The position numbers and the translations under genes are program-made. Shown here piece by piece: positions 10,758 through 19,982 of a stretch of DNA of 64,000 bases. The first letter of the stretch is position 1; every line of letters starts with the position of its first letter. Source of the stretch: an uncultured Dokdonella sp. (GTDB lineage: Bacteria; Pseudomonadota; Gammaproteobacteria; Xanthomonadales; Rhodanobacteraceae); contig CAKSZY010000009.1 of assembly GCA_934526015.1 (NCBI GenBank), positions 28,651-92,650 on the forward strand. Direction: 5' to 3'. Under the pieces are notes generated by a model. It saw nothing but the letters and a program-made list of their open reading frames with translations, was not told the DNA's origin and made no database searches.

Positions 10758-10789
10758 TCCTTCGTCCCGCGCGAGCAGAGGCCGCGGAC

Positions 10790-13699
10790 TCAGCCGGCGC
10801 CGACGCGGCGACGCAGCGCAGCGACGCGTTTGCCGAGGGCGAGCGGATCGGAACGGTCGCGCGCGGCCGCCTGTTCGGCGGCGGCGGTTTCACTGCGCGC
10901 GCGTGCGCGATCGCCGGTCTCGAGCGCCATGGCGGCCTGCAACATGTGCGCTTCGGCGAGCAGCAGCGGTTTGGTGTCCGCTTCCTGCAGGACCGGCTGT
11001 GCCTGCGCGAGCAGGCGGGCGACTTCGTCGATGCGTTCCGCACCGCCTTCCGCCCACAAGGTACGCGCGAGCAGCAGGCGCGCCTCGGCGACGTCGAGGT
11101 GTTGCTCGCCATACAGGTCGACGAGGAAGGCCACGGACTTGCGCTGCAACGGCAGCGCCTCGGCGTAGCGGCCCTGCAGGTAGCGCAGGCGTCCGCTCAC
11201 CGTGTCGTGGTAGCCGAGCGCGTAGGTGTCGGATGCCAGCGTTGCGGAGACTTTCGCCGCAGCGCTCCCGAGCAGGCGGTCGGCGGCATCGAGCCGGCCC
11301 GAAGTGCTGATGGCGTCGACCAGGGCCAATTCGACCAGCACGGTATGCGCACTCTCGCCGGTGGACTTGCGGAACTCGTCGACGGCGATCCGCAGGCGCT
11401 CGATGGCGACATCGTGGCGTCCGGTCGCGGAAGCCAGCATGGCGTGGTTTTGCAGGAGCTGCGCGTAGGGCGCACCACCGGCGGGCGCCAGCATTGCGGC
11501 GGCCTCGATGTAGGTCGCCTCGGCTGCGTCGTGGCGGCCCATGCGCCGCTGCATGTCGCCGAGGCGGGTCAGCAGGCTGCCGGTCATCGGATGGCGATCG
11601 GGCAGTTGCGCGCGGGCAATGGCAAGGGCCTGGTCGAGTTGGCCGAGTCCTTCGTCGAAACGGCGCTGGTAGCGCAGCAGGTCGGCCATCTGCGAGCGGA
11701 AGGTGATCGTGCGCACATGGTCGGCGCCGAAATGCCGCTCGATGATCGCCAATCCTTCGCCGAGGGTGCCGAGACCCTCCTCGTAGCGACCCATCGAACC
11801 CTCGATCACGCCCTTCAGGTACAGCGGAGATGCCGTCTCCGGGTGCCCCTCGCCATGCGCGCGCACGGCGACCCCGAGAGCATGACCGGCGAGCGCGAGC
11901 GCCTCGTCGTAGCGCGCGCCGACCACGGCAATCCGCGCCAGCGCGATCTCGCCCTTGGCGACCTGCGGATGGTCGGGCCCGAGCGCCGTCGCCAGGCGGG
12001 CGACCGCGTCGCGCAACTGCGGCTCGGCGCGCGGGTCGCCGGAGAACACTCCTGCCGCCGCATGCACCGCCTGCGCCTGCAGCGCCGCCACGCTGTCGCC
12101 GCCGGTCAGCGCGACCTGCTGGTTCCATGCGCGTTCGAGCGTGGCCCTGCCGGCCGCGCTGTCGCCGAGGCTGGTCTGGATCTCGCCAAGGTCGCGCAAC
12201 AGCTCGGCTTTCAGGGCCGGATCGCCGGCAAGGCGCGCATCGACTTCGGCGATGCCTTCGCGGATCAGCTCCGGTGCCGTACGTGCCTGTGCCCGCGCCC
12301 GGCTGGCCGGGTCCTGTTCGCGGAACAGCGCCAGCACGAACTCCTTGACCCGTTCGGCGCGCTCGGCTTGCTGGCGGGCCAGGTCGCGTTCGGCATCGGC
12401 GCGCGCGGCCGCCTCGCGCGCAACCCCGGCCTGCCACAGCGCGATGCCGAGTCCGCCGAGCAACGCGAAGAGGATGGCCGCCGACGCCAGCACGCCGAGC
12501 CGGTGACGGCGCACGAATTTGCCGAGGCGGTAGCGCGCACTGTCGGCGCGCGCCGCGATCGGTCGCCCGTCCAGCCAGCTTCGCAGGTCGTTGGCGAACG
12601 CCGCCGCGGTCGCATGGCGGCGCTGCGGCTCGCGCCGCATCGCCATGGCAAGGATGAGATCGAGGTCGCCACCGACTTCGCGGGCGAGGCGCTGCGCGTC
12701 GGCCTGGTCACCGTACAGCTCACGCACGCGCTCCGCGTCGGCCATCGCATCGCTGGTGCGTTCGAGCGATTCGTGCTCGAGGCCGGCGGCGAGCACGTCG
12801 GGATTGCGCGAGGCGCGCCGGTGCGGCAGCTGCCCGGTCAGCAGTTCGTGCAGCAGCAAGCCGAGCGCATAGACGTCGGTCGCGGTGCAAACCGGCTCGC
12901 CGAGAATCTGCTCGGGTGCCGCGTAGGCCGGCGACAGCATGCGCATGCCGGACCCGGTCTCGGTCTGTTCGGACGAATCCTCGAGCAGCTTGGCGATGCC
13001 GAAATCCAGCAGGTGCGGCTCGCCGTCGGCGTCGACGATGACATTCGACGGCTTGAGATCGCGGTGCACGACGAGCTGGGCATGCGCGTAGCCGATGGCA
13101 TCGGCGATCTTCGCCGTCATCGCCACCCGCGCACGCACGTCCAGCCGCGCCACGCGCGCGTGTTCGGTGACGAGGGTGCCGGCGACGTGTTCCATGACGA
13201 AGTACGGGCGGCCATCGCTGCCCATGCCGCCGTCGAGCAGCCGCACGATGCCGGGATGGCGCAGGCGCGCGAGGATGCTGCGCTCCTGCAGGAAGCGCCG
13301 CAGGATGGCCTGGGTGTCCATGCCGCGCTTGAGCAGCTTGATGGCGACGTCCTGGTCGTACTCGCCGTCCGCGCGTTCGGCACGCCAGACCTCGCCCATG
13401 CCGCCGCTGCCGATCGGCTCGACCAGCCGGTAGCTGCCGAGCACGAGGCCGGCGCGCGTTTCCCAGCCGCCTTCGCGCAAGCTGCGGTGCAGGTCCGGAG
13501 CGACGCCGTCGAGCGAGCGCTCGAGCACGCCGCTGGCGGTCGCATCGGCGGCCAGCAGTTCCTCGAGCTTGCGCGCGCGCAGCGGCGACTGCGCGCGCAA
13601 CTCCGCCAGGCGCGCTGCCCGCGCCGATTCGTCGAGCTCACCGAGTTCGTCGAACAGCATCCACAGCGAGTCCCATCCGGCGGCATCGTCCGCATTCAT
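10790..13699 (-). CDS. Membrane Ser/Thr protein kinase with C-terminal TPR domain
   Basis: 969 residues. After a ~75-residue helical N-terminus the Hanks-type kinase domain begins: glycine loop GSGGMGEVW, catalytic Lys in VAIKLLKRG, HRDLKPSN near residue 211, and the DFGIAK metal-binding motif, with APE-like PEQ. A single membrane helix (VLASAAILFALLGGLGIALW, ~395-417) is followed by a coiled segment and about 500 residues of TPR-like helices ending in the periplasm, a layout known for one-pass bacterial receptor kinases. The ATG at 13699 has an AAGGGGG ribosome site. It lies 53 bp downstream of an ECF sigma gene on the same strand. ECF/kinase pairs of this type, such as EcfP-PknT of Vibrio, activate the sigma factor by phosphorylation, so the sigma factor is its likely target. 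Confidence 0.92.
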   Translation of the reverse strand: MNADDAAGWDSLWMLFDELGELDESARAARLAELRAQSPLRARKLEELLAADATASGVLERSLDGVAPDLHRSLREGGWETRAGLVLGSYRLVEPIGSGGMGEVWRAERADGEYDQDVAIKLLKRGMDTQAILRRFLQERSILARLRHPGIVRLLDGGMGSDGRPYFVMEHVAGTLVTEHARVARLDVRARVAMTAKIADAIGYAHAQLVVHRDLKPSNVIVDADGEPHLLDFGIAKLLEDSSEQTETGSGMRMLSPAYAAPEQILGEPVCTATDVYALGLLLHELLTGQLPHRRASRNPDVLAAGLEHESLERTSDAMADAERVRELYGDQADAQRLAREVGGDLDLILAMAMRREPQRRHATAAAFANDLRSWLDGRPIAARADSARYRLGKFVRRHRLGVLASAAILFALLGGLGIALWQAGVAREAAARADAERDLARQQAERAERVKEFVLALFREQDPASRARAQARTAPELIREGIAEVDARLAGDPALKAELLRDLGEIQTSLGDSAAGRATLERAWNQQVALTGGDSVAALQAQAVHAAAGVFSGDPRAEPQLRDAVARLATALGPDHPQVAKGEIALARIAVVGARYDEALALAGHALGVAVRAHGEGHPETASPLYLKGVIEGSMGRYEEGLGTLGEGLAIIERHFGADHVRTITFRSQMADLLRYQRRFDEGLGQLDQALAIARAQLPDRHPMTGSLLTRLGDMQRRMGRHDAAEATYIEAAAMLAPAGGAPYAQLLQNHAMLASATGRHDVAIERLRIAVDEFRKSTGESAHTVLVELALVDAISTSGRLDAADRLLGSAAAKVSATLASDTYALGYHDTVSGRLRYLQGRYAEALPLQRKSVAFLVDLYGEQHLDVAEARLLLARTLWAEGGAERIDEVARLLAQAQPVLQEADTKPLLLAEAHMLQAAMALETGDRARARSETAAAEQAAARDRSDPLALGKRVAALRRRVGAG

Positions 13700-13752
13700 C
13701 GCGCCCCCTTTTCCCTGTCCACGTCGAACGCAGCCGGGTCGGGCCAGGAACC

Positions 13753-14328
13753 CTATCCGTCAGACCCTGCCGGCAGTCCGTCGCCGCCGAGTTCGGCATA
13801 GAGGAAAGCCCGCGCACGCCGCCAGTCGCGCTTGAGCGAGCGTTCCGAGCGATCGACGATGCCGGCGATCTCGGTCAGTTCGAGCCCGGCATAGAAGCGC
13901 AGCTCGACCAGCCGGCCGAGCGCCGGATCGATCGCCATCAGCTTGTCGAGGCCTTCCTCGAGGGCGAGCACGTCGTCGCCGCGCTCGGCCGCGGCCACCG
14001 TGAGCGCGCTGGATTCGAGCCCTTCCGGGCGCATGCCGGAACCGCGCCGCTGGGCGTCGCGGGCGCGCACATGGTCGATGACGATCTGGCGCATGACGCG
14101 GGCGGAAATCGCATAGAAATGCTCGCGGTCGCGGATCGCCACGTCGGCGCCGCGGGCGAGCTTCATGTACGCCTCGTGCACGAGCGAGGTCGCATGCAGC
14201 GGCGCATCACCGCCGGCCAGCTGGCCGCGGGCCAGCTGCTTGAGTTCGGTGTAGAGCGATGCGAACAGGCGCTCGCTTGCACCGCGGTCGCCGTCACGCG
14301 CCTTTCCGATCAGTTCGGTGATGTCCAC
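13753..14328 (-). CDS. ECF-subfamily RNA polymerase sigma factor
   Basis: 191-residue sigma-70 of the ECF type, close to the TIGR02999-like subgroup: region 2 spans about residues 10-95 (LFASLYTELKQLARGQL, SLVHEAYMKLA, FYAISARVMRQIVIDHVRARDAQRRG) and region 4 about 120-180 (LMAIDPALGRLVELRFYAGLELTEIAGIVDRSERSLKRDWRRARAFL, with the helix-turn-helix). The start is GTG at 14328, with GGTGGGA upstream; the nearby ATG at 14335 is out of frame. No anti-sigma gene is adjacent. Instead a membrane Ser/Thr kinase follows at 53 bp, so activation by phosphorylation is the best guess. Its regulon is not visible here. Confidence 0.92.
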   Translation of the reverse strand: MDITELIGKARDGDRGASERLFASLYTELKQLARGQLAGGDAPLHATSLVHEAYMKLARGADVAIRDREHFYAISARVMRQIVIDHVRARDAQRRGSGMRPEGLESSALTVAAAERGDDVLALEEGLDKLMAIDPALGRLVELRFYAGLELTEIAGIVDRSERSLKRDWRRARAFLYAELGGDGLPAGSDG

Positions 14329-14525
14329 TCGTCATCCCACCTTCGGCGGGTGGATCATGGACTGTGCGCCGGTGTGCTGCAACGCCGCGGCGATCTTCGA
14401 CGAACCGGCGACGACACCGGCGGCGACGGCGTCGATGCCGGCAGCGGGATGGTCAGCGCTGCGGCACGCAGCATGCACCTGGTCGCAGCATCGTGCCCGG
14501 GACGCGCGATCCGGGAGCGCGTGGC

Positions 14526-15167
14526 TCATCCGCCCGCGCGTTGCTGCCGGCGCTGCCGCCAGAGCAGGAATGGAAGCACGAGCACGCTGCCGAGCACGGC
14601 CAGCGCCATGTCCTTCTGCGCGTCCCAGACATCCCCCTGGCTGCCGAGATAGGCGATGCCGAGGTCGCCGCCGAACAGGGCGGCGGCGAACCATTCGAAG
14701 AGTTCGTAGACGAGCGCATGCGACATCATGAAGGTCAGCGGCACGAGCACGCGCCAGACTCCGCGCGGCCGCACCCGCGCTTCGATCAGCTCGACCGCCG
14801 CCGGCGTCACCAGCACGCCATAGAGGAAGTGCACGAGGCGGTCGTACTGGTTGCGCTCGAAGCCGAACACGGCATCGAGGGAAACGCCCGAGAGGGCGGC
14901 GAACCAGGCGTCGTACGGCACCTCCGAGTACTGCCAGTGGGCGCCGATCTCGTGCAGCACGCCGAGCACGAACAGCGCCACGCAGGCCGGATTCGACAGC
15001 GCCAGCGAGTGCCGGCTGCGGACCAGCCAGACGACGGCGACGACGACCAGCACGTTCTCCAGCAGCCAGTCCTCGCGCATGGCCGGGGCGATGCCGAGGG
15101 CGACGAAGATCACCGCGAACGCCAGCAGCAGGAACTGCGGCAGGCGACGGCGTGGCGTGCCGTTCAC
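14526..15167 (-). CDS. DUF2238 (YjdF-like) inner membrane protein
   Basis: 213-residue polytopic protein with about six membrane segments (LLLAFAVIFVALGIAPA; VLVVVAVVWLVRS; CVALFVLGVLHEIGAHW; LVHFLYGVLVTPAAVELI; VLVPLTFMMSHALVYELFEWFAA; ALAVLGSVLVLPFLLW). The conserved HEIGAHWQYSEVPYDAW, NQYDRLVHFLYG and YELFEW blocks mark DUF2238, whose function is unknown. The start is GTG at 15167, inside a GTGA overlap with the stop of the upstream gene (4 bp), so translation is probably coupled. It is the last gene of the kinase/regulator operon. Confidence 0.88.
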   Translation of the reverse strand: MNGTPRRRLPQFLLLAFAVIFVALGIAPAMREDWLLENVLVVVAVVWLVRSRHSLALSNPACVALFVLGVLHEIGAHWQYSEVPYDAWFAALSGVSLDAVFGFERNQYDRLVHFLYGVLVTPAAVELIEARVRPRGVWRVLVPLTFMMSHALVYELFEWFAAALFGGDLGIAYLGSQGDVWDAQKDMALAVLGSVLVLPFLLWRQRRQQRAGG

Positions 15168-16411
15168 GGCTTCACCGGCAGCGGCCGCGGCGGCTCCGCC
15201 GCGCTCCGCGCGGGATCGAAGGGATTGACCCCGAGCGCGGCGAGCACGGCCCATGCGGTCGCCCCGAGGTGCGGACGCCGGTAGTAGTGGAAGTCGGCCT
15301 CGCGGCTGTCCGGGCCGAGTGCGAGACCGGTGCTGACGCGCGCCTCGCGGGTCGCGTACAGCCAGCCGCCCGCACTGCGCGCGCGGGCGACCACGGCGAG
15401 CGCGCGACGTGCATCGGCCGGCCGTTCGAGCAGGCGCCAGACCAGTGCCGCCTGCGCCGTGCCTTCGATCCAGATGCCGTCGCGATCGGCATTGAAATCG
15501 AAGCCGGCGTCGACGCCGTGTGCGCGCACCACCCAGGCCATGACCCGGCGCCAGTCGGGGTCGGCATCGCCGAGCAGCAGCGGCCACAGCTGGGCATCGA
15601 GACCCGAGGTGTCGCGGTTCGGGGTCACGCCGTCGGCCAGCGTGCCGGTGACGAAATGGCCGGCCGCGGCATCCCATTGCGCGGCGACGAAGCGTCGCGC
15701 GCGATCGCGCGCCGCCGGCCAGCGGGGATCGTCGTCGAGCGCAGCGAGCGCAGCGAACAGGGCGACCAGATCGACGTTGTGCTCGGTCGACTTCCAGCCG
15801 AGCCGGCGCGGCGCGGCATCGAAACCGTCGATGCCGCCGCTGAAACCGCGGTCGCCGCCGCGCGTTTCCTCGATGACCCAGCGCCCCAGTCTTGCCGCCG
15901 CCTCGATCCAGCGCGGATCGGCGTCCTCCGCATGCAGGCGCAGCAGGGCGAGGCCGACCCAGGCGACGTTGCCGGTCGCCGTGCCCATTTGCTGCGCATC
16001 CTCGTTCCAGCGCTGCGCGCCGGCATCCCACCAGCCGTTCGGCAGCGGCGCCGCCTCTGCCGGCCCGGCGCGCAGGACATTGCGCAGCCGCGTCGGCGCC
16101 AGCGCGGCCGCGCGCAAGGCCCGCCCGATGCGCAGTGCGGCCGGCGTGCGTCCGCAGGCGCACAGGGCGATCACGGCGAGGGCGTTGTCGTAGACGAAGG
16201 CGGCCGTCGCGAGCGCGGGTTCGATGGCGTCCTCGCCGCTTTCCCAGCTGGCCAGCAGCAGCGGATCGTTGCCGCCGTGGCGGTCGACGCGGGCGGCGAT
16301 TGCCGCGCAGGCCGCGCCGGCGAGCGATGTCGCCGGGTCCGCATCGGTCCCGGCGGCGACCGACGGCATCGCCGCGGCGGGCAGCAGCATGAGCGCAAGG
16401 CGCAGGATCAT
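15164..16411 (-). CDS. Exported alpha/alpha-barrel glycosidase-like protein
   Basis: 415 residues. A signal peptide (MILRLALMLLPAAAMPSVAAG) predicts export. The rest is alternating helices with Trp- and Gly-rich turns (PNGWWDAGAQRWNEDAQQMGTATGNVAWVGLALLRL; FSGGIDGFD; STEHNVDLVALFAALA; GIWIEGTAQAALVWRLL; YYRRPHLGATAWAVLAAL), the look of a six-hairpin or (alpha/alpha)6 toroid as in glycoside hydrolases and lyases. I cannot assign a family or substrate. The ATG at 16411 overlaps the histidine kinase stop by 4 bp (ATGA), and its own stop overlaps the next start by 4 bp, so all three genes are translationally linked. An upstream ATG at 16423 would spoil the signal peptide. Confidence 0.72.
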   Translation of the reverse strand: MILRLALMLLPAAAMPSVAAGTDADPATSLAGAACAAIAARVDRHGGNDPLLLASWESGEDAIEPALATAAFVYDNALAVIALCACGRTPAALRIGRALRAAALAPTRLRNVLRAGPAEAAPLPNGWWDAGAQRWNEDAQQMGTATGNVAWVGLALLRLHAEDADPRWIEAAARLGRWVIEETRGGDRGFSGGIDGFDAAPRRLGWKSTEHNVDLVALFAALAALDDDPRWPAARDRARRFVAAQWDAAAGHFVTGTLADGVTPNRDTSGLDAQLWPLLLGDADPDWRRVMAWVVRAHGVDAGFDFNADRDGIWIEGTAQAALVWRLLERPADARRALAVVARARSAGGWLYATREARVSTGLALGPDSREADFHYYRRPHLGATAWAVLAALGVNPFDPARSAAEPPRPLPVKP

Positions 16412-17745
16412 GCCGGCAACCACAGGCGGGCGATGCAGCCTTGCGCGTCGCTGCGGTTCTCCAGGGTCACCTGCCCGCCATGCGCTTCGGCGATCTGGCG
16501 GGCCAGCACCAGGCCGATCCCCGACCCGCCCGGCTTGGTGGTGAAGAACGGCACGAACAGGTTCTCGCTCGGCGGCAGGCCGGGGCCTTCGTCGAGGATC
16601 TCCGCGACCACGCCCTCTCCCTGGCGCTGCCAGCGCAGCTGCACGCCACCGCCGGTTTCCAGGGCGGCGTCGACGGCATTCTTCAGCAGGTTGATGAGCG
16701 CCTGCTCGAGCTGGTCGGGATCGGCGTCGAGGCCGAGGCCGGACTCTCCTTCGACGCGCACGGCAAGACGCTGCTCGAGCTGGGCGACGCGGCGGACAAG
16801 CGCGTCGAACTCGACCGCACGCACGGTCGGCGGCGGCAAGCGGGCGAGCGCCGTGTAGCGCGCCATGAAGCGCGCCAGCGCCTCGGCCCGGTCGCCGATG
16901 ACGCCGAGCGCCGAGCCGGCGTCATCGCGCCAGTCGCCCGGCAGCGGTTCGCTGGCAAGCAGCTTCGCCAGCGTGGCCGCCATCGAGCGGATCGGCGCCA
17001 GCGAGTTGTTGAGCTCGTGGCCGAGCACGCGCAGCAGGCGTTGCCAGGCCAGGCGCTCTTCCTCGCGCAAGGCGCGACTGAGGTCGGTGACCACCAGCAG
17101 GTCGTGCGGCAGGCCGCCTTCGCGAAACCGCGAGTGGCGCACGTCCCAGCGACCGCTGCCGCCGGCGAAGCGGCGCTCGCGGATGCGCGGGCCGTCGGCG
17201 CCGAGCCAGTCGGCAACGCCGAGTGCCTGCGCACTGCGCCCGGCCAGGCGCCCGAACGGCTCGCCGAGCAGGCGCTCTGCCGCCGGATTGGCCAGCCGCA
17301 ACAGGCCCTCGGCGTCGAAGGCGAGCACGGCGAGGTCGAGCGCGGCGATCACCTTGGCCAGCAGGGCGCTCTTCTCCTCGACGGCGAGGCGCTGTTCGCG
17401 CAGCGTGCGCGAAAGCGCGTTGATCTCGATGACCACGTCGCCGATCGCGTCACCGCGCTGCGCGCGCGATCCCCGCAGGCTGTAGTCGCCTTCGCGCAAT
17501 GCCTCGAGCAGGTTCGACAGCGTGCGCAACGGGTACACCGCGCGCCGGCGCAACTCGAAGGCCAGCACGAGGGTCACGCCGGCGACGGCGCTCCATGCCG
17601 CCAGCCCCTGGCGCAGCGAAAGCCCGGCCGCGTGCAGCGCCAGGGCCAGCGCAAGCAGCGCCGGCGACGCCACCAGCAGGCAACCGGCGAGCAGTCGCCT
17701 CTCGTGGTTCCAGCGTCGCGGACGCGGTTTCTGCGGAGTCGGCAT
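16408..17745 (-). CDS. NtrY-like sensor histidine kinase, intramembrane-sensing layout
   Basis: 445 residues: two membrane helices (about 19-40 and 47-64) joined by only ~7 residues, then a HAMP-like linker (AVYPLRTLSNLLEALREGDYSL), a PAS-like domain (~125-225) and the kinase core. The phospho-acceptor is His243 in VLGHELNNSLAPI. The ATPase region shows the N box (LEQALINLLKNAVDAA), G1 DEGPGLP, the F box and G2 GGSGIGLVLARQI. With almost no periplasmic domain it probably senses within the membrane or through the partner transporter. The ATG at 17745 is chosen; a GTG at 17841, directly after the regulator stop, would add an unlikely 32-residue leader. It is paired with the response regulator upstream. 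Confidence 0.9.
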   Translation of the reverse strand: MPTPQKPRPRRWNHERRLLAGCLLVASPALLALALALHAAGLSLRQGLAAWSAVAGVTLVLAFELRRRAVYPLRTLSNLLEALREGDYSLRGSRAQRGDAIGDVVIEINALSRTLREQRLAVEEKSALLAKVIAALDLAVLAFDAEGLLRLANPAAERLLGEPFGRLAGRSAQALGVADWLGADGPRIRERRFAGGSGRWDVRHSRFREGGLPHDLLVVTDLSRALREEERLAWQRLLRVLGHELNNSLAPIRSMAATLAKLLASEPLPGDWRDDAGSALGVIGDRAEALARFMARYTALARLPPPTVRAVEFDALVRRVAQLEQRLAVRVEGESGLGLDADPDQLEQALINLLKNAVDAALETGGGVQLRWQRQGEGVVAEILDEGPGLPPSENLFVPFFTTKPGGSGIGLVLARQIAEAHGGQVTLENRSDAQGCIARLWLPA

Positions 17746-17841
17746 CGAGCGGCGGCGGACGGGGACGTGCGCCCATGCTCCGCGATGCCACGCGGCCGGG
17801 CAAGGACCGTGGCCGCGCATGCCGGCGTCGGCGGCACGCAC

Positions 17842-19239
17842 TCAGCCGCCGATGCCGTACTTTTCCATGCGCCGGTAGAGCGCCGGCCGGCTGAGGCCGA
17901 GCGCCTGCGCCGCGCGCTGGATGTTGCCGCCGCTCCGGGCGAGGGCCTGGCGCACGAGGTGTTCCTCGGCCTGCTCGACGGTGAGGTTGGCGTTCGCGCC
18001 CGCCGCGGTCGCGGCGCCGAGGGCGCCCTGCCCGACCGCCACCGCACCGGCGGCAAGCGGGAAGGCGCCGGCGTCGAGCACCGTGCCCGAGGCCATCAGC
18101 ACGGCGCGCTCGATCGCATGGGACAGCTCGCGCACGTTGCCGGGCCAGGCGTGTGCGCCGAGGGCCGCGATCGCCGAAGGGGCGAAGCGCAGGCCGTCGC
18201 GCTGGTAGCGGCGGGCGAAGCGCTCGAGGAACGAAGCAGCCAGCAGCGGGATGTCCTCGGCGCGCTCGCGCAACGGCGGCAGATGCAGCTCGACCGTGTT
18301 GAGGCGGAACAGCAGGTCCTTGCGGAACGCGCCACGCGCGACCTCGGCGGCGAGATCGGCATTGGTCGCCGAGATCAGGCGCACGTCGACCTTCAGCGTG
18401 CGCGAGGACCCGACCCGTTCGAGTTCGCCGTCCTCGAGCACGCGCAGCAGCTTGGCCTGCTGGGCGAGCGGGATGTTGGCGATCTCGTCGAGGAACAGGC
18501 TGCCGCCGTCGGCCAGTTCGAAACGGCCGATGCGGTCGGTCTTGGCATCGGTGAAGGCGCCGCGCACATGGCCGAACATCTCGGCCTCGAACACGGTTTC
18601 CGGGATGCCGCCCATGTTGACCTTGACGAAGCTCGCCGCGGCCCGCCGCGAAGCCTCGTGGATGCGCTGGGCGATGACGCCCTTGCCGGTGCCGTTCTCG
18701 CCGAGGATCAGCACGTTCGCGTCCGATGGCGCGACGCGCGCGATCGTGTCGAGCACGCCACGCATGCTGCGCGACTCGGCGATGAAGCCGTCGTCACCGC
18801 CGCGCAGCAGCGCGTTCTCGGCACTGAGGCGCTGCTCGCGGCGATGCGCGCGGGCCAGCGCCAGCTGGTTGCCGAGCACGCTCATCAGGCGCTGGTTGTC
18901 CCAGGGTTTCTCGATGAAGTCGCCGGCCCCATGGCGCATGGCCTCGACCGCGAGGTTGATCGTGCCCCAGGCGGTCATCACCACCACCGGCATCCCCTCC
19001 TCGACCTTCTTCAAGTCGCGCAGCAGGTCGAGGCCCTCGCCCCCGGAGGTCGTGTCGCGCGTGTAGTTGAGGTCGATCAGGGCGACGTCGAAACGCTGCC
19101 GGCGCAGGGCATCGAGTGCCTGCGCCGGCCCCTCCACGCAGGTGCAGGCCCAGCCCTCGCCCTTCAGCAGCAGGCGCAATGCCTCGCGCACGTCGCGCTG
19201 GTCGTCGGCGATCAGCAGATGCGGTGTCACGGCAGCCAT
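17842..19239 (-). CDS. NtrC-family sigma-54-dependent response regulator
   Basis: 465 residues in three domains. The receiver (1-125) carries the phospho-acceptor Asp56 in LIDLNY, the acidic pair in IADDQ, the Thr in VVMTAWG and the Lys in IEKPW. The AAA+ domain (~150-385) has Walker A GENGTGKG (180-187), Walker B GGSLFLDE (245-252) and the sigma-54 loop, which reads GAFTDA (227-232) rather than the usual GAFTGA. A Fis-type helix-turn-helix lies at ~436-463 ([22 protein letters not shown]). It activates RNA polymerase-sigma-54 when phosphorylated by the kinase encoded just downstream. Two sequences with sigma-54 promoter spacing precede the transporter gene sets of this island, making them its probable targets. 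Confidence 0.94.
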   Translation of the reverse strand: MAAVTPHLLIADDQRDVREALRLLLKGEGWACTCVEGPAQALDALRRQRFDVALIDLNYTRDTTSGGEGLDLLRDLKKVEEGMPVVVMTAWGTINLAVEAMRHGAGDFIEKPWDNQRLMSVLGNQLALARAHRREQRLSAENALLRGGDDGFIAESRSMRGVLDTIARVAPSDANVLILGENGTGKGVIAQRIHEASRRAAASFVKVNMGGIPETVFEAEMFGHVRGAFTDAKTDRIGRFELADGGSLFLDEIANIPLAQQAKLLRVLEDGELERVGSSRTLKVDVRLISATNADLAAEVARGAFRKDLLFRLNTVELHLPPLRERAEDIPLLAASFLERFARRYQRDGLRFAPSAIAALGAHAWPGNVRELSHAIERAVLMASGTVLDAGAFPLAAGAVAVGQGALGAATAAGANANLTVEQAEEHLVRQALARSGGNIQRAAQALGLSRPALYRRMEKYGIGG

Positions 19240-19270
19240 GGTCGATTCCGGTCGGGTTCACGCATGCGCT

Positions 19271-19936
19271 TCAGCGCGCCTCCATCCAGCCGTCGCGCAG
19301 GCATAGCGTACGCCCTGCCTCGGCGGCGAGGTCGGCGTTGTGGGTCACCTGCACGATCGTCATGCCGTCGCGATGCAGTTCGTGCAGCAGGTCCATGATC
19401 GCGCGGGCCTGGCTCGAATGCAGGGCGCCGGTCGGCTCGTCGGCGAGCAGCAGGCGCGGACGGGTGATGACCGCGCGCGCGACCGCGACCAGCTGCTGCT
19501 GGCCGCCGGAGAGCTGGCTCGGGTAGAGGTCCTTCTTGCCGACGATGCCGAAGCGGTCGAGCAGGTCGCCGACGCGCGCCGCGCGCTCCTTCGCCGGCAC
19601 GTCGCGATACTGCAGCGGCAGGTCGAGGTTCTCCCACACCTTGAGGTCGTCGATCAGGTGGTAGTGCTGGAAGATGAAGCCGATCTTGTCGCGCTGCAGG
19701 GCCTGGCGCTGCTTCGCGGTGAGCGTTTCGACGGTCACGCCGTCGAGCACGTAGTGGCCTTGCCAGTCGTGGTCCATGAGGCCGATCAGGTTGAGCAGCG
19801 AGCTCTTGCCGGCCCCCGACGGCCCCATCACGCTGACGAATTCGCCCTCGCCGATGGCGAGACGGATGTTGCGCAGGACCCAGGTGCGGCCGCCGGGGAG
19901 CGGGAAGGATTTCTCGACGTTCTCGAGCGCGATCAT
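19271..19936 (-). CDS. MacB/LolD-type ABC transporter ATP-binding protein
   Basis: 221-residue ATPase: Walker A GPSGAGKS (~36), Q loop FIFQHYHL, ABC signature LSGGQQQ, Walker B LLLADEP with TGALHS, and the switch His in VTHNADLA. It belongs to the family that drives mechanotransmission-type FtsX/MacB permeases rather than import. The D-loop region reads TGALHSSQ where TGNLDS is usual, as in some export ATPases. The ATG at 19936 starts the family N-terminus (MIALENVEKSFPL); the frame upstream of it is not protein-like. It lies between the last permease (46 bp upstream) and the response regulator (31 bp downstream), and is probably part of one transcript. Confidence 0.93.
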   Translation of the reverse strand: MIALENVEKSFPLPGGRTWVLRNIRLAIGEGEFVSVMGPSGAGKSSLLNLIGLMDHDWQGHYVLDGVTVETLTAKQRQALQRDKIGFIFQHYHLIDDLKVWENLDLPLQYRDVPAKERAARVGDLLDRFGIVGKKDLYPSQLSGGQQQLVAVARAVITRPRLLLADEPTGALHSSQARAIMDLLHELHRDGMTIVQVTHNADLAAEAGRTLCLRDGWMEAR

Positions 19937-19982
19937 TGCGGGATTCCGTGGTGCGCAAGGGAAAGGGGCGGGGCCGACGCGA

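Larger units (their letters stand above)
10272..10789. other. Non-coding gap filled with palindromic and tandem repeats
   Basis: No credible gene is seen in these 518 bp; the open frames here exist only because the repeats lack stops. The left part (10272-10440) should hold the promoter of the S9 peptidase, but I cannot place clear -35/-10 boxes. The right part is repeat DNA, listed separately. Confidence 0.7.

Noticed and set aside
14329-14525. Possible small gene upstream of the ECF sigma gene
   Set aside because: Frames there are arginine-rich shadows without ribosome sites; the stretch is best read as the promoter region of the sigma/kinase pair.
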